This document shows positions 52,403 to 63,092 of a stretch of DNA of 64,000 nt, piece by piece. A model generated the notes under the pieces. It did no database searches. It was not told the origin of the DNA and saw only the letters and a list, made by a program, of their open reading frames with translations. The DNA comes from Pantoea sp. IMH (lineage in GTDB: Bacteria > Pseudomonadota > Gammaproteobacteria > Enterobacterales > Enterobacteriaceae). The position numbers and the translations under genes were made by a program. Positions within the stretch are counted from its first letter, which is position 1. The number at the start of each line of letters is the position of its first letter. The stretch is taken from contig NZ_JFGT01000002.1 in NCBI RefSeq assembly GCF_000599885.1, forward strand, positions 186,001 through 250,000, given 5' to 3'.

Positions 52403-53869
52403 TTATTTGGTAAATGTCGGAAACGTCATGTCGCTGTATTTCACGAAGCGGGATTTCCGGGTCAGCTTGTAGCCAAACCAGATGATCAGAAACAGCGGAA
52501 TACCAATATAGGTAGCCGCTACCGCATACCAGTCAATGCGATCGGCCAGAAAAGCCTGATAGTTCTGACCGAGCGTGATGATCAGGCAGAGCACAAAGGC
52601 GAAAATTGGCCCAAGCGGGAAGAAACCGGAGCGGTACGGCAGGTCGGCCAGATCGTGCCCCTGAGCGACATAACCGCGTCGGAAACGGTAGTGGCTGATG
52701 GCAATGCCAAGCCAGGCGATAAACCCTGTCATGCCGGAGGTATTCAGCAGCCAGAGATAAACGGTCTGATTACCAAACATGGAGGTCAGGAAGCAGAGTC
52801 CCGCCACTACCGTGGTGGCGTAAAGCGCATTGCGCGGCACGCCGCCTTCAGACAATTTGCCGAAAATGCGTGGCGCTTTGCCTTCGCGCGCCAGGGTAAA
52901 CAGCATTCGCGTTGAGGCATACATGCCGGAGTTCCCGGCGGAAAGCACCGCCGTCAGGATCACCGCATTCATGACCGCCGCCGCCGAGAGCAGGCCGGCA
53001 TGCTGGAACACCAGGGTAAATGGACTGACGCTGATATCTTTCACGTCGTTACGCAGCAGGCTGGGATCGGTATAAGGAATGATCAGGCTGATCACCAGAA
53101 TGGCGAACACATAAAACAGCAGAATACGCCAGAACACCTGCCGCACCGCGCGCGGAATATTTTTGGCCGGCTCTTCAGACTCACCGGCGGCAATGCCGAT
53201 CAGTTCGGTGCCCTGGAAAGAGAAACCCACTATCATCGCCACGCCAATCATCGCTGAGAAACCGCCTGAGAAAGGCGCATCACCAATTTGCCAGTTCTGC
53301 CAGCCCGCGGTCTCTGCGCCGCGCAGGATACCGGTGATCATCAGCACGCCGACGGCGATAAAGATAATGACGGTGACCACTTTGATTAGCGAGAACCAGT
53401 ATTCCGCTTCGCCAAAGCCTTTTACCGAAATATAGTTAAGCAGGAAGATCAGGCAAAGGAACAGTGCGCTCCAGATCCAGCCCGGCGTGTCGGGGAACCA
53501 GTAAGTCATCACCAGCTGCGAGGCGACGAGGTCAACGGCGATGGTAACTGCCCAGTTGTACCAGTAGTTCCAGCCCAGCGCGAAGCCGAAGCCTTCCTCA
53601 ACGTAGTTGGCGCCGTAGGTCGAAAACGAGCCGGAGACCGGCATAAATGCGGCCAGTTCGCCGAGGCTGGTCATCAGGAAATAGACCATCAGGCCGATTA
53701 ACGCGTAGGAGAGCAGCGCGCCGCCCGGTCCCGCCTGAGAAATAGTCGCGCCCGAGGCAACAAATAAGCCGGTGCCAATCGAACCGCCAATGGCGATCAT
53801 CGTCAGATGACGCGCCTTTAATTCACGCCTTAGCGCAGGTTGTTGTGTTGTTTTTGTGTCCTGAACCAT
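52403..53869 (-). CDS. lysP: Lysine-specific permease LysP
   Basis: APC-superfamily proton:lysine symporter of 488 residues with 12 helices; in E. coli it also modulates the CadC acid-response sensor. The N-terminus (RRELKARHLTMIAIGGSIGT, then GLFVASGATISQAGPGG) is strongly conserved, as are the central VGFSFQGTELIGIAAGESEE and LRNDVKDISVSPFTLVFQHA. The start MVQDTKTTQQPALRRELKA aligns with E. coli; an earlier in-frame ATG (15 codons upstream) adds unmatched residues. Confidence 0.95.
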   Translation of the reverse strand: MVQDTKTTQQPALRRELKARHLTMIAIGGSIGTGLFVASGATISQAGPGGALLSYALIGLMVYFLMTSLGELAAFMPVSGSFSTYGANYVEEGFGFALGWNYWYNWAVTIAVDLVASQLVMTYWFPDTPGWIWSALFLCLIFLLNYISVKGFGEAEYWFSLIKVVTVIIFIAVGVLMITGILRGAETAGWQNWQIGDAPFSGGFSAMIGVAMIVGFSFQGTELIGIAAGESEEPAKNIPRAVRQVFWRILLFYVFAILVISLIIPYTDPSLLRNDVKDISVSPFTLVFQHAGLLSAAAVMNAVILTAVLSAGNSGMYASTRMLFTLAREGKAPRIFGKLSEGGVPRNALYATTVVAGLCFLTSMFGNQTVYLWLLNTSGMTGFIAWLGIAISHYRFRRGYVAQGHDLADLPYRSGFFPLGPIFAFVLCLIITLGQNYQAFLADRIDWYAVAATYIGIPLFLIIWFGYKLTRKSRFVKYSDMTFPTFTK

Positions 53870-54020
53870 CTTGAAATGCTGCGTCCTGGAAAAAATAATG
53901 CGCGATTGTAACAAACTCCGCCCAACGGACCAGAATTTCAGGCCTGTTATAAGATAGCTTCATGATCCCTGCCGGATTATAAGCGCCAGCCTGATATTGT
54001 CCGCATCCGGCCTTAACCGC

Positions 54021-54887
54021 TTATTCCGTGCAGTAGCTCAGAAAGCGCGTCAGTGAGCGGGAAAGGTGTTTCTGACGGTGATGGATGCGGTAAAGCGTAC
54101 GGGTGAGTTTTGGAAGCGGTATGGCAACCTCTTTCAGCGATCCGAGCGTGAGTTGCTCCTCAACAACCCGACGAGAGAGGCAGCTGATACCCATACCGTG
54201 ACGCACGGCGTGTTTGATCGCCTCGGAATTCCCCAGCTCCATCGCCAGCCTGAACTGCGGCAGATGTGACATCAGCTGATAGTCAACGATCTCCCGCGTG
54301 CCGGAACCATGCTCACGCAGGATCCAGGGCGCGCTGGCCAGTGACGCCAGCGTAACCGGCTGAGTAAAGATCGCCGAACCGGGGGCGGCGAAGACCACCA
54401 GCTCATCCTCCAGCCAGGGTTCGCTGATCAAATCCGTCATATGACAGGGACCTTCGATCAGGCCGATATCGACGCGGAAATCCGCTACGGCATTGATCAC
54501 GTCCAGCGTGTTGCCGACGCTCAGTTCAAGCGGCAGATCCGGATAATCTCGTCGCCAGCCTGCCATCATGCCCGGCAGCAGGTAGTTACCGATGGTGCTG
54601 CTGGCGTAAACGCGCAACGCACCGTTATCCTCACGAAAGAGCATCTCTATTTCCGATGCCTGTTCCAGTAGCGCAACCGCCCGCGGATAAAGTAGCCGGC
54701 CATGCTCATTGACTACCAGCCTTTTTCCCACGCGGTCAAACAGCTGAACACCAAGCTGTCCTTCCAAATCGGCCAGTGCTGCACTGACCGCCGACTGCGA
54801 GAGCGCCAGTCCCAGCGACGCCTGCGTGGTCGAGCCGCTTTTCAGCACCTCACAGAACACTGTCAGCTGCCTTAAGGTAATGTGCAT
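54021..54887 (-). CDS. yeiE: LysR-family regulator YeiE
   Basis: 288-residue LysR regulator with N-terminal winged helix ([40 protein letters not shown]) and an effector domain strongly resembling E. coli YeiE ([62 protein letters not shown]). In enterobacteria YeiE controls the nearby yeiH and has been linked to sulfite and iron responses. Here it lies nine bases after a DUF1232 gene on the same strand, and yeiH is divergent beyond that gene. Confidence 0.93.
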   Translation of the reverse strand: MHITLRQLTVFCEVLKSGSTTQASLGLALSQSAVSAALADLEGQLGVQLFDRVGKRLVVNEHGRLLYPRAVALLEQASEIEMLFREDNGALRVYASSTIGNYLLPGMMAGWRRDYPDLPLELSVGNTLDVINAVADFRVDIGLIEGPCHMTDLISEPWLEDELVVFAAPGSAIFTQPVTLASLASAPWILREHGSGTREIVDYQLMSHLPQFRLAMELGNSEAIKHAVRHGMGISCLSRRVVEEQLTLGSLKEVAIPLPKLTRTLYRIHHRQKHLSRSLTRFLSYCTE

Positions 54888-54896
54888 CGCTGTCCC

Positions 54897-55274
54897 TTAT
54901 GCCAGATAATGCTGAATAACATAGACAATTACGCCGCCCCAGAGCAGCACTACGCACAGGATCGCAAACCGGCTGATCGCGGTTTTTCCCCTGGCCCGCT
55001 GCCGCTCGGCCTGCTGCTGGCTGGCCGACCTGACCCCCGCCGGCAGCAGCCTTAACAGCAGGCGAATACCCAGCGGAACGATGATGGCATCGTCCGCCAG
55101 GCCGAGCAGGGGAATCAGGTCCGGTATCAGATCGATCGGGCTGAAGGCATACACGCCCAGTCCGCCCGCCAGTAGCGGCATCCATCCCGGCGTGCGGGGA
55201 TCGCGGCAGGCGTACCAGAGCGTAAGCACATCTTTTTTAAACAGGCTGACCCATCTGCGCAATCGCCAGAACAT
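54897..55274 (-). CDS. DUF1232 (YkvA-type) membrane protein
   Basis: 125-residue protein with the DUF1232 core DVLTLWYACRDPRTPGWMPL and FSPIDLIPDLIPLLGLADDA, and a C-terminal transmembrane helix (about residues 104-122). I prefer the ATG preceded by GGAG (MFWRLRRW) over one four codons earlier. Family function is unknown; members are often linked to membrane stress. Its stop is nine bases from the yeiE start, so it probably shares the yeiE promoter, an arrangement different from E. coli where yeiE and yeiH are directly adjacent. Confidence 0.8.
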   Translation of the reverse strand: MFWRLRRWVSLFKKDVLTLWYACRDPRTPGWMPLLAGGLGVYAFSPIDLIPDLIPLLGLADDAIIVPLGIRLLLRLLPAGVRSASQQQAERQRARGKTAISRFAILCVVLLWGGVIVYVIQHYLA

Positions 55275-55378
55275 GCCGGACTCCATATCACTTATAGTGG
55301 TTAGTTATAAATATATAATCAATTTCTCTTTTAAGCCATTTCTCCCCATACTGCCGCTATTACATAAGGAGACACGCT

Positions 55379-56437
55379 ATGGCTGAAATCACTCTCTCTC
55401 GCCACGCTTCAGGACCGCTCGCTCCCCTGCCTGGTCTGCTGCTGGCGCTGGCCATCGCCGCCGCCGCACTCTGGCTGGGCAGTCTGCCGCAAATCGCCGC
55501 GCTGGGGCTCGGTGCGCTGACGCTGGCTATTCTGTTTGGGATGGTAATAGGTAACACCTTTTATTCGCACTTAGCCACTCATTGTGATGCTGGTGTGCTG
55601 TTCGCCAAGCAATATCTGCTGCGGTTAGGGATTATCCTGTACGGTTTCCGTCTCACCGTTCAGCAAATTGCTGATGTTGGCATCAGCGGCGTGCTGATCG
55701 ATGTGCTGACGCTCAGCTCCACATTTTTGCTCGCTTGCTGGCTGGGCCGACGTCTCTTTGGGCTGGACCGGGATACCGTCTGGCTGATTGGTGCCGGTAG
55801 CAGCATCTGCGGCGCGGCAGCGATTCTGGCGACGGAACCGGTGATCAAAGCGGAACCGTCAAAAGTCGCGGTAGCCATTTCGACCGTGGTGATCTTCGGT
55901 ACGCTGGCGATTTTTATCTACCCCATGCTCTATCCGCTTGCCAGCGCTATCTGGCCCTCGCTTTCACTGACGGAATGGGGAGTATTTACCGGCTCCACCA
56001 TGCATGAAGTGGCGCAAGTTGTGGCGGCAGGCCATGCCGTCAGCCCGGAAACGGAAAACGCGGCGGTGATTGCGAAAATGCTGCGCGTCATGATGCTGGC
56101 CCCCTTCCTGCTGCTGCTCAGCGCCCGGATCAGAGCAACCGCCAGCGTAAACGGCAGCACCTCGGGAAAAATGACTTTTCCCTGGTTTGCCCTGATCTTT
56201 ATCGGCGTGGCACTGTTTAATTCGCTGCATCTGCTGCCGCCATCGCTGGTCAACACCATTAACCAGCTGGATACCCTGCTGCTGGCGATGGCGATGGCTG
56301 CGCTGGGTCTGACGACACACGCCAGCGCCGTGAAGCGCGCCGGGATAAAACCCCTGATGATGGGTCTGATCCTGTTTATCTGGCTGATCGTCGGCGGCGG
56401 CGCAATCAATCTGATCGTCCAGCATTTGTTGTCATAA
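55379..56437 (+). CDS. yeiH: UPF0324 membrane protein YeiH
   Basis: 352-residue polytopic inner-membrane protein (about 10-11 helices) of the UPF0324/YeiH family, proposed sulfite/sulfate-type exporters under YeiE control. Conserved parts include [38 protein letters not shown] and [26 protein letters not shown] precedes the ATG. It is divergent from DUF1232-yeiE across about 100 AT-rich bases, and nfo follows 70 bases downstream. Confidence 0.92.
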   Translation: MAEITLSRHASGPLAPLPGLLLALAIAAAALWLGSLPQIAALGLGALTLAILFGMVIGNTFYSHLATHCDAGVLFAKQYLLRLGIILYGFRLTVQQIADVGISGVLIDVLTLSSTFLLACWLGRRLFGLDRDTVWLIGAGSSICGAAAILATEPVIKAEPSKVAVAISTVVIFGTLAIFIYPMLYPLASAIWPSLSLTEWGVFTGSTMHEVAQVVAAGHAVSPETENAAVIAKMLRVMMLAPFLLLLSARIRATASVNGSTSGKMTFPWFALIFIGVALFNSLHLLPPSLVNTINQLDTLLLAMAMAALGLTTHASAVKRAGIKPLMMGLILFIWLIVGGGAINLIVQHLLS

Positions 56438-56507
56438 CTTCCTGCGGTTTGCGGTTATCATGACGCGCCCGCATCTCCGGATGCAGAAACTTAACAGGAG
56501 AAACGGC

Positions 56508-57350
56508 ATGAAATATATCGGTGCCCACGTCAGCGCCGCCGGCGGCGTGGACCAGGCGGTCCTTCGCGCACATGAACTGGACGCCACGGCGTTTGCCCTC
56601 TTCACCAAGAATCAACGCCAGTGGCGGGCCGCGCCGCTCAGTGAGGCAGTGATTAGCGCTTTTCGCGCCGCCTGCGAAAAATATCACTACACCTCTGCCC
56701 AGATCCTGCCGCACGACAGTTTTCTGATAAACCTGGGACATCCGGAAGAAGAGGCGCTGGCAAAGTCGCGCACGGCATTTCTGGATGAGATTGTCCGCTG
56801 CCAGCAGCTGGGCCTCACGCTGCTCAATTTCCATCCCGGCAGCCATCTGAATCAGATTGATGAAACGGCCTGTCTCAAGCGCATTGCCGAATCGATCAAT
56901 ATCGTGCTGGATAAAACGGAAGGCGTGACGGCGGTGATTGAGAATACCGCCGGTCAGGGCAGCAATCTCGGCTTCCGCTTTGAGCATCTGGCTGAAATTA
57001 TTGACGGTGTGGAAGATAAAACCCGCATCGGCGTTTGCATCGACACCTGCCACGCCTTCGCGGGTGGATACGATCTGCGTACGGAAGAGGATTGCGTCAA
57101 AACCTTCAACGAATTTGAACGTGTGGTCGGTTTCCGCTACCTGCGCGGTATGCACCTGAATGATGCCAAAAGCCAGTTCGCCAGCCGCGTCGATCGTCAT
57201 CACAGCCTGGGCGAAGGCAATATTGGTAGAACCCTGTTCAGCTGGCTGATGAAGGACAGCCGCTTCGACGGTATCCCTCTGATTCTGGAGACGATACAGC
57301 CTGCGATCTGGAAAGATGAAATCGCCTGGCTGAAGTCAGAACAGCGTTAA
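56508..57350 (+). CDS. nfo: Endonuclease IV (Nfo)
   Basis: AP-endonuclease family 2 enzyme of 280 residues acting in base-excision repair of abasic and oxidised sites. It has the trinuclear zinc motifs: [18 protein letters not shown] at the N-terminus, [38 protein letters not shown] and [25 protein letters not shown] lies before the chosen ATG; a longer frame begins 16 codons upstream without family support. In E. coli nfo belongs to the SoxRS regulon; I did not find a clear soxbox by eye. Confidence 0.96.
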   Translation: MKYIGAHVSAAGGVDQAVLRAHELDATAFALFTKNQRQWRAAPLSEAVISAFRAACEKYHYTSAQILPHDSFLINLGHPEEEALAKSRTAFLDEIVRCQQLGLTLLNFHPGSHLNQIDETACLKRIAESINIVLDKTEGVTAVIENTAGQGSNLGFRFEHLAEIIDGVEDKTRIGVCIDTCHAFAGGYDLRTEEDCVKTFNEFERVVGFRYLRGMHLNDAKSQFASRVDRHHSLGEGNIGRTLFSWLMKDSRFDGIPLILETIQPAIWKDEIAWLKSEQR

Positions 57351-57585
57351 CGGGGAGCCGGCGACGCTTCCGGTGCTGAAAGCCCACGCGCCCTGCTCTC
57401 TTTCCCCAGCCCCCGAGGCGGGCGCTTTATTTCATGCTGCCCGCCGCTGGTTAGTCAGGGAAACGTGAAAAGAGAAGAACAAAGTCGGGTGCCATAAAGC
57501 AGAGGCCGGACTATCAGGCAGGAGACTTTTTATCTCTTCAGAATCAGATCCGTATGCGGCGCCTGCGCTGAGTAAATAAGCAAAA
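57351..57585. other. Intergenic stretch between nfo and fruA
   Basis: About 235 bases without a supported gene, between convergent genes. It holds some GC-rich inverted segments (around 57410-57440) that may terminate nfo transcription, but no clear terminator with a T-run. Confidence 0.35.
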
Positions 57586-57615
57586 AAAATCCCCCGTGCA
57601 GTACGGGGGATTTTT
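57586..57615. terminator. Bidirectional terminator of the fru operon
   Basis: AAATCCCCCGT / ACGGGGGATTT stem with a 5-base loop, A-run on one side and T5 on the other, 32 bases past the fruA stop on the minus strand. Confidence 0.95.
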
Positions 57616-57646
57616 GTTTCAGCGCACAGTGGTGACTGCGCTATTC

Positions 57647-59344
57647 TCAGGCTTTCACCAGTTCCGCTTCAGGACGCTTCAGCAACGCATAAGCGAGACC
57701 TGCCACCGCCGTTCCGGCAATAATCGCTACCAGGTAGCCGATAACCGGTGTAATGGCACCAGGAATCAGCAGCACGAACAGGCCACCGTGCGGTGCCATC
57801 AGTTTCGCGCCGACCCACATGGAGATAGCGCCAGTCAGCGCGCCGCCAGCGATGCAGCAAGGCAGTACGCGCATCGGGTCGCGGGCGGCAAACGGAATTG
57901 CCCCTTCCGAGATAAAGCAGAGCCCCAGCACCAGTGCCGCTTTGCCACCTTCCTGCTGGCCTTTATTAAACTTCCGGCGGGCCACCAGCGTCGCCAAGCC
58001 CATCGCCAGCGGCGGCACCATACCTGCCGCCATAATGGCTGCCATCGGCGCGTAGGTTTGCGAACTCAGAAGCCCCACACCAAACGCATAGGCCACTTTG
58101 TTGACCGGACCGCCCATATCGGTACACATCATGCCGCCCAGGATTGCCCCAAGCAGAACGGCGTTTGCGGTACCCATGTTAGCCAGCCAGTGCGTCAGGC
58201 CTTCCATGATTTTCGCCACCGGCGTACCGACCACGTAAATCATCAGCAAGCCGGTGATCAGGCTGGCGACCAGCGGGATAATCAGAATAGGCTTGAGCGC
58301 TTCCATACTTTGCGGCAGCTTCACCTTCGAGCTCAGGAACTTCGCTGCATAACCGGCAATGAAACCGGCGATAATGCCGCCAAGAAAGCCTGCGTTGATG
58401 CTGGTGGCGATCATGCCGCCAATCAGGCCAGGCGTCAGGCCCGGACGGTCGGCGATGGAGAAAGCGATAAAGCCTGCCAGCACCGGCACCATCAGCGCAA
58501 AGGCGCTGCCGCCGCCAATCTGCATCAGCGCAGCGGCCAGCGTGCCTTCTTCTTTAAACGCGGTAATACCAAAGGCGAAGGAGAGCGCAATGCTCAGGCC
58601 ACCCGCCACCACCATCGGCAGCATATAGGAGACGCCGGTCAGCAGATGCCGGTAAGCGCCCGCCCGCTCTTTCTTACCTTCTTCAGCTGTGGCCTGCCCA
58701 CCTTCAGGCTTATAAGGCCTGGCTTCCGCGACAGCTTTATCCAGCTCCTGCGCGGTTTTTTTCAGCGCCAGCCCGGTTGAGGTACGGTACATCGGCTTAC
58801 CGGCAAACTTCGCCAGGTCAACTTCAATATCCGCCGCCACAATCACCAGATCGGCGGCGGCCACTTCTTCCGGCGTGATCGCGTTACCGGCACCGACTGA
58901 ACCACGGGTTTCCACCTTGACCCACCAGCCGCGCTTTTTGGCTTCGGTATCTATCGCTTCCGCCGCCATAAAAGTATGGGCCACGCCGGTCGGGCAGGCT
59001 GTGACCGCCACGATGCGCTTAGGTCTTTGCTCAGCCGATACGGCAGTCGGCGTGCTTTGCGCCGCTTCCGCTGGCGCATGCCAGGCTTTGGCTTCGGTCT
59101 GGGCAGCCTGGAGTACCGTTTCCGGCTGGCGCAGAAGCTGTTCAATATCCGCCAGATAGACGGACTTGCCGTCCAGCCCGGCGCCAGCAGGCACCGTTTT
59201 GCCCGCCACAATAATCCGGTCCGCTTCGGCCAGGTTATCGGTCAGGGTCAGTCCCAGTTTACCTGCCGCCGCGGCCAGGTTGTTTTTTGCCAGATAGCCC
59301 GTTGCCAGCCCCAGCGAAGGATCCATTATCAGCAGCGTTTTCAT
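57647..59344 (-). CDS. fruA: PTS fructose-specific EIIB'BC component FruA
   Basis: 565-residue fructose permease of the PTS. Order: an N-terminal EIIB'-like domain without the catalytic Cys (MKTLLIMDPSLGLATGYLAK), an Ala/Glu/Thr-rich linker, the active EIIB domain with phospho-Cys in VAVTACPTGVAHTFMAAEAI (near residue 117), then a membrane EIIC domain (TGVSYMLPMVVAGGLSIAL onward; GGPVNKVAYAFGVG; FISEGAIPFAARDP). It imports fructose as fructose-1-phosphate. It is the last gene of fruBKA, 16 bases after fruK. Confidence 0.97.
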   Translation of the reverse strand: MKTLLIMDPSLGLATGYLAKNNLAAAAGKLGLTLTDNLAEADRIIVAGKTVPAGAGLDGKSVYLADIEQLLRQPETVLQAAQTEAKAWHAPAEAAQSTPTAVSAEQRPKRIVAVTACPTGVAHTFMAAEAIDTEAKKRGWWVKVETRGSVGAGNAITPEEVAAADLVIVAADIEVDLAKFAGKPMYRTSTGLALKKTAQELDKAVAEARPYKPEGGQATAEEGKKERAGAYRHLLTGVSYMLPMVVAGGLSIALSFAFGITAFKEEGTLAAALMQIGGGSAFALMVPVLAGFIAFSIADRPGLTPGLIGGMIATSINAGFLGGIIAGFIAGYAAKFLSSKVKLPQSMEALKPILIIPLVASLITGLLMIYVVGTPVAKIMEGLTHWLANMGTANAVLLGAILGGMMCTDMGGPVNKVAYAFGVGLLSSQTYAPMAAIMAAGMVPPLAMGLATLVARRKFNKGQQEGGKAALVLGLCFISEGAIPFAARDPMRVLPCCIAGGALTGAISMWVGAKLMAPHGGLFVLLIPGAITPVIGYLVAIIAGTAVAGLAYALLKRPEAELVKA

Positions 59345-59360
59345 TATGCCTCTCCTGCTG

Positions 59361-60299
59361 TCAGTTAAAAGGTGCCAGGTCGACGCGCGCCATCATTGCG
59401 GCCAACTGGGTACGATCGGTAACGCCAACATTGCTCTGACTGACGGCCAGCGCCGCAACAGCCGTGGCAAGCCGCAGGGTATGCTCGCTGGACTCCCGCA
59501 TCAGCAGGCCGTAGATCAGCCCGCCAACCATTGAATCCCCTGCCCCTACCGTGCTTACCACTTCACACGCGGGCGGTTTGGCAATCCATTCGCCTGATGC
59601 ATTCACCCACAGCGCGCCTTCCGCGCCGAGCGAAATCACCACGTGAGCGATGCCCTGCTCGCGCAGCGCGTGCGCGGCCTCAATCACATCCTGTAAGGTG
59701 GGAAGCTTGCGACCCGCCCAGATTTCCAGTTCGCGCCGGTTGGGCTTAACCAGCCAGGGCGCCGCTTTCAGTCCGGCAACCAGCGCCTCGCGGCTACTGT
59801 CGAAGATAATGCACGGGCACTGGCTGCGCAGCGCGCTCATCCATTCGGTAAAGGCCTCCGGATTGACGCCGGCCGGCAAGCTGCCGCTGACGCAGACCAT
59901 ATCGAACTGGCCAAGCCAGGTCAGTGAATCGGCGGTGAAACGCTCCCAGTCCTGTGCCGTGACCTCAAAACCGGAAAAGTTAAGATCGGTAACGTCGCCA
60001 TCCTTTTCGGTCAGCTTAACGTTGATGCGGGTACGGCCTTCCACCACCTGGAAGCGGTTCGCAATACCTAAGTCGCTGAAGAGATGCTGAAAGCCATCCT
60101 GATTCTCTTTTCCGAGAAAACCGCCTACCGTTACGTCAATACCTAAATCTTTCAGTACTTTGGCAACGTTAATACCTTTTCCGGCGGCGTGCAGGCCGGT
60201 GGTTTTAACCAGATTGACTTCTCCCCGCTCAATCTCAGGCGTATAGCCCACCAGATCGTAGGCGGGATTGAGGGTGATAGTGGCTACGCGTCTGCTCAT
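59361..60299 (-). CDS. fruK: 1-phosphofructokinase FruK
   Basis: PfkB/ribokinase-family kinase of 312 residues, converting fructose-1-phosphate to fructose-1,6-bisphosphate. Visible are the N-terminal [50 protein letters not shown] and the anion-hole/catalytic base motif [12 protein letters not shown]. Its ATG overlaps the fruB stop by four bases. The product feeds the fbaB-type aldolase step, and fructose-1-phosphate is also the effector that releases Cra from the operators upstream. Confidence 0.97.
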   Translation of the reverse strand: MSRRVATITLNPAYDLVGYTPEIERGEVNLVKTTGLHAAGKGINVAKVLKDLGIDVTVGGFLGKENQDGFQHLFSDLGIANRFQVVEGRTRINVKLTEKDGDVTDLNFSGFEVTAQDWERFTADSLTWLGQFDMVCVSGSLPAGVNPEAFTEWMSALRSQCPCIIFDSSREALVAGLKAAPWLVKPNRRELEIWAGRKLPTLQDVIEAAHALREQGIAHVVISLGAEGALWVNASGEWIAKPPACEVVSTVGAGDSMVGGLIYGLLMRESSEHTLRLATAVAALAVSQSNVGVTDRTQLAAMMARVDLAPFN

Positions 60300-61429
60300 G
60301 CTGCGCCCTCGCCCAGACCAGAAGCGATAGCTTCACCAATGGCATCCAGCGCCGCACGGGCGTCTTCGCCGCTGGCGCTAAAGCGCAGGCGGTGGCCTTT
60401 TTTCACGCCCAGCGCAACCACTTTCATCAGGCTGCGTCCGTTGGCCGGTTTGCCGCTGCCATCCAGATTGGTGACGGTGACGTCGCAGTTAAACTGTTTG
60501 ATTACGCTGACCAGCGCAGTACCCGGACGGGCATGCAGGCCGTGTTCATTACGGATGGTAAACTCTTCAGTCAGGACTTCAGCCTGTTCTGAAACCTCAC
60601 TGGTCAGCAGCGCCAGAATACCTGCAGCGTCAGCGGTCAGCAGGCGTCCGGCTTTCTGATTGTTCAGCAGATCGCTCAGGTAGTTCAGCACCTTCAGCGG
60701 TTGTTCATCGGTAACCGCCACGGTAATCAACAGCGCTGCCTTTTCGCCTTCCACCTCAAAAGGTGCGGCGCTGCGGCTCACGGCCACCGCGCTGCCGAGA
60801 TTGCCTTCAGTGCTGTCGCTCAGCCAGATGCCCTGCCCAAGGTTGAGCGGGCGGGCGGAGATAACACTACTGACGAAAGCGGCATCCACCGCGCCCGCCT
60901 GCTGCAGACGTCCGGCGTTCAGTGCCTGTAGCGTGATCAGATCGCTGGCGGCCACCTCGGTCGCAATCAGCGAGACGTCGAACTTAAATTCCGTGCCCTG
61001 TTTTTCGCCCATCAGCAGGCTGCGCAGCATTTCAGCTGAATCTGTCGTCTTCAGCGCTTCTGCCACGCTGTCATCGCTCAGCACATGGGTCAACTGACGC
61101 AGCAGCGCGAGGTGTTCATCCGATTTTGCTGCAATTCCGATCACCACATAAGCCGTCTGATCGTCACCCCACGCAATGCCCTGCGGATATTGGTAAACCT
61201 GCACGCCGGTCTGTAAGACCAGGTCGCGGGTATCCGTCGTGCCATGTGGAATAGCAATGCCATTACCCAGGTAAGTTGAGGTCTGCTGCTCGCGGGCAAG
61301 CATGCCGTTGACATAGCCCTCACCCACATTGCCCGCACGGGTCAGTGCGGCTGCCACCTGACGGATGGCTTCCTCTTTATCACCGGCTGAGGCGCCGGGA
61401 TGAATAGCGGACAGATCTAGCTGGAACAT
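60296..61429 (-). CDS. fruB: PTS diphosphoryl transfer protein FruB (EIIA-M-FPr)
   Basis: 377-residue fusion: N-terminal EIIA-Fru with phospho-His in [13 protein letters not shown] (near residue 62), a central M domain, and a C-terminal HPr-like FPr domain with phospho-His in [14 protein letters not shown] (near residue 299) and the regulatory-Ser-type region [12 protein letters not shown]. It passes phosphate from enzyme I to FruA. First gene of fruBKA; two Cra operators lie just upstream of its start. Confidence 0.97.
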   Translation of the reverse strand: MFQLDLSAIHPGASAGDKEEAIRQVAAALTRAGNVGEGYVNGMLAREQQTSTYLGNGIAIPHGTTDTRDLVLQTGVQVYQYPQGIAWGDDQTAYVVIGIAAKSDEHLALLRQLTHVLSDDSVAEALKTTDSAEMLRSLLMGEKQGTEFKFDVSLIATEVAASDLITLQALNAGRLQQAGAVDAAFVSSVISARPLNLGQGIWLSDSTEGNLGSAVAVSRSAAPFEVEGEKAALLITVAVTDEQPLKVLNYLSDLLNNQKAGRLLTADAAGILALLTSEVSEQAEVLTEEFTIRNEHGLHARPGTALVSVIKQFNCDVTVTNLDGSGKPANGRSLMKVVALGVKKGHRLRFSASGEDARAALDAIGEAIASGLGEGAA

Positions 61430-61450
61430 AGGCCTCCTCGCTGCTGAATT

Positions 61451-61464
61451 TGAATCGTTTCAGC
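61451..61464 (-). promoter_or_regulatory. Cra (FruR) operator O1 of fruBKA
   Basis: TGAATCGTTTCAGC matches the Cra consensus TGAAWCSNTTMR in full; its complement GCTGAAACGATTCA also fits. It lies 22 bases upstream of the fruB ATG, where Cra would block transcription. Confidence 0.92.
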
Positions 61465-61515
61465 TACTGTGAGAAAAAAAGCGTTATCGGTGATGCCAGT
61501 GGGCCGGGCGATAAC

Positions 61516-61529
61516 GCTGAAACGTTTCA
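61516..61529 (-). promoter_or_regulatory. Cra (FruR) operator O2 of fruBKA
   Basis: GCTGAAACGTTTCA, a full match to the Cra palindrome. The spacing of 65 bases from O1 parallels the two-operator layout of E. coli fruB. The rest of the gap up to setB (61530-61819) shows no gene; it must hold the setB promoter. Confidence 0.92.
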
Positions 61530-61819
61530 ATTAGTGTCGTCTGTCCACGGTAAGCTATGCAAGTTTTACCGTCAGGCGTTTTACAGATATTTGAAGCCAC
61601 GCACACTTTGCTGAGGCTGACCGCTAAAAACCGGCGCCGTTGCTGAAGGCATGCTGACAAGCAGGTGGGACTGCAGGTTCTCGTTCAGCAAACACAGACA
61701 CACGAACAAACGGCGTGATAACCCTGCACAGTTCAGGCGTGCATAAGCCGTAAATTCACTTCTTAAACCCGGCCACGAAGCGTAGAATCTGCCCGTTTTC
61801 ACCGACCTGGCTCTCACTT

Positions 61820-63070
61820 ATGCAAACGCCTGCTCTTTTACGTTCTCTACCCGATCGCCAGTCGCTGGCGTTTCTTCTGGTCACTTTTGTCACCGGCCTG
61901 ACCGCGGCGCTACAAACGCCAACGCTGAGCCTGTTCCTGACCACGGAGGTTAAGGTCCGGCCTTTTATGGTGGGTCTGTTTTTCACCGGTAGTGCGCTGA
62001 TTGGCATCCTGGTGAGCCAGCTTCTGGCACGCTACTCCGACAGCCGGGGCGACAGGAGAACGCTAATCCTGATCTGCTGCCTGGTCGGTGCGCTCGCCTC
62101 GCTGCTTTATGCCTGGAACCGCAACTATCTGATCCTGCTACTGCCGGGCGTGGTACTTTCAACGTTCGGCTCCACGGCGACGCCTCAATTGTTTGCGCTC
62201 GCACGTGAATACAGGGATCTGAGCGGACGCAGCAGCGTGATGTTCACCTCCGTTATGCGCACCCAGGTCTCTCTGGCCTGGGTACTGGGGCCGCCGCTGG
62301 CCTTCGCGCTGGCGCTGGGCTTCGGATTTCGCACCATGTACTGCTGCGCCGCGGCGGCCTTTATTGTCAGCGCGCTTATCGTCTGGCGCTATCTGCCCAG
62401 GATGCAGAAAACGCGGGTTGTGACGGGCGGGAAATTACAGACGCCGCGCCAGAATCGCCGCGATACGCTGATGCTTTTTACCGGCTGTACGCTGATGTGG
62501 GCCTGCAACGGACTCTATCTGATCGCTATGCCGCTCTATGTGGTCAATACGCTGCTGCTCCCGGAGAAGCTGGCCGGTGTACTGATGGGCCTGGCCGCCG
62601 GGCTGGAAATTCCGGTTATGCTGCTGGCGGGTTATTACGCCAGACGGGTTGGTAAACGTAATATGATGCGGCTGGCGTCGCTGGCGGGTTTACTCTTTTA
62701 TGCCGCCACGCTCTGTTTCAGCGCCGCCCTGCCGCTGCTGATTATTCAGCTGTTTAATGCCATTTTCATTGGCATTCTGGCGGGGATTGGCATGATCTAT
62801 TTTCAGGATCTGATGCCGGGTCAGGCCGGGGCGGCCACCACGCTGTTTGCTAACACCACGCGCATGGGCTGGATCATTGGCGGCTCGCTGGCGGGCACGG
62901 TGGCAGAAATCTGGGGCTACGCGACGGTTTTCTGGTGCGCCGTGGCGATGATGGTCCTGGCAACGGGCTGTATATGGGGTCTGAAAGAGGTAAAAGAGAC
63001 GGATCAAAAGGCGGCGGTTTCTCCGGCTGGCAACGTTCCGGCGGCCTCATCATCTGGCACGGAACAGTAA
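61820..63070 (+). CDS. setB: Sugar efflux transporter SetB
   Basis: MFS protein of the SET family, 416 residues with 12 helices; SetB exports glucosides, lactose and IPTG in E. coli and has been tied to chromosome dynamics. The N-terminus LLVTFVTGLTAALQTPTLSL and FLTTEVKVRPFMVGLFFTGS and the loop motif YSDSRGDRRTLILICC are typical. A hydrophilic Ala/Ser-rich tail of about 25 residues ends the protein. Its place beside fruBKA is the same as in E. coli. Confidence 0.93.
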   Translation: MQTPALLRSLPDRQSLAFLLVTFVTGLTAALQTPTLSLFLTTEVKVRPFMVGLFFTGSALIGILVSQLLARYSDSRGDRRTLILICCLVGALASLLYAWNRNYLILLLPGVVLSTFGSTATPQLFALAREYRDLSGRSSVMFTSVMRTQVSLAWVLGPPLAFALALGFGFRTMYCCAAAAFIVSALIVWRYLPRMQKTRVVTGGKLQTPRQNRRDTLMLFTGCTLMWACNGLYLIAMPLYVVNTLLLPEKLAGVLMGLAAGLEIPVMLLAGYYARRVGKRNMMRLASLAGLLFYAATLCFSAALPLLIIQLFNAIFIGILAGIGMIYFQDLMPGQAGAATTLFANTTRMGWIIGGSLAGTVAEIWGYATVFWCAVAMMVLATGCIWGLKEVKETDQKAAVSPAGNVPAASSSGTEQ

Positions 63071-63092
63071 GGGAGCGGTACTGCGCCTTCCA

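Noticed and set aside
57596..58780. 394-codon plus-strand frame opposite fruA
   Set aside because: Antisense shadow; FruA has all its domains on the minus strand and the frame starts inside the terminator.
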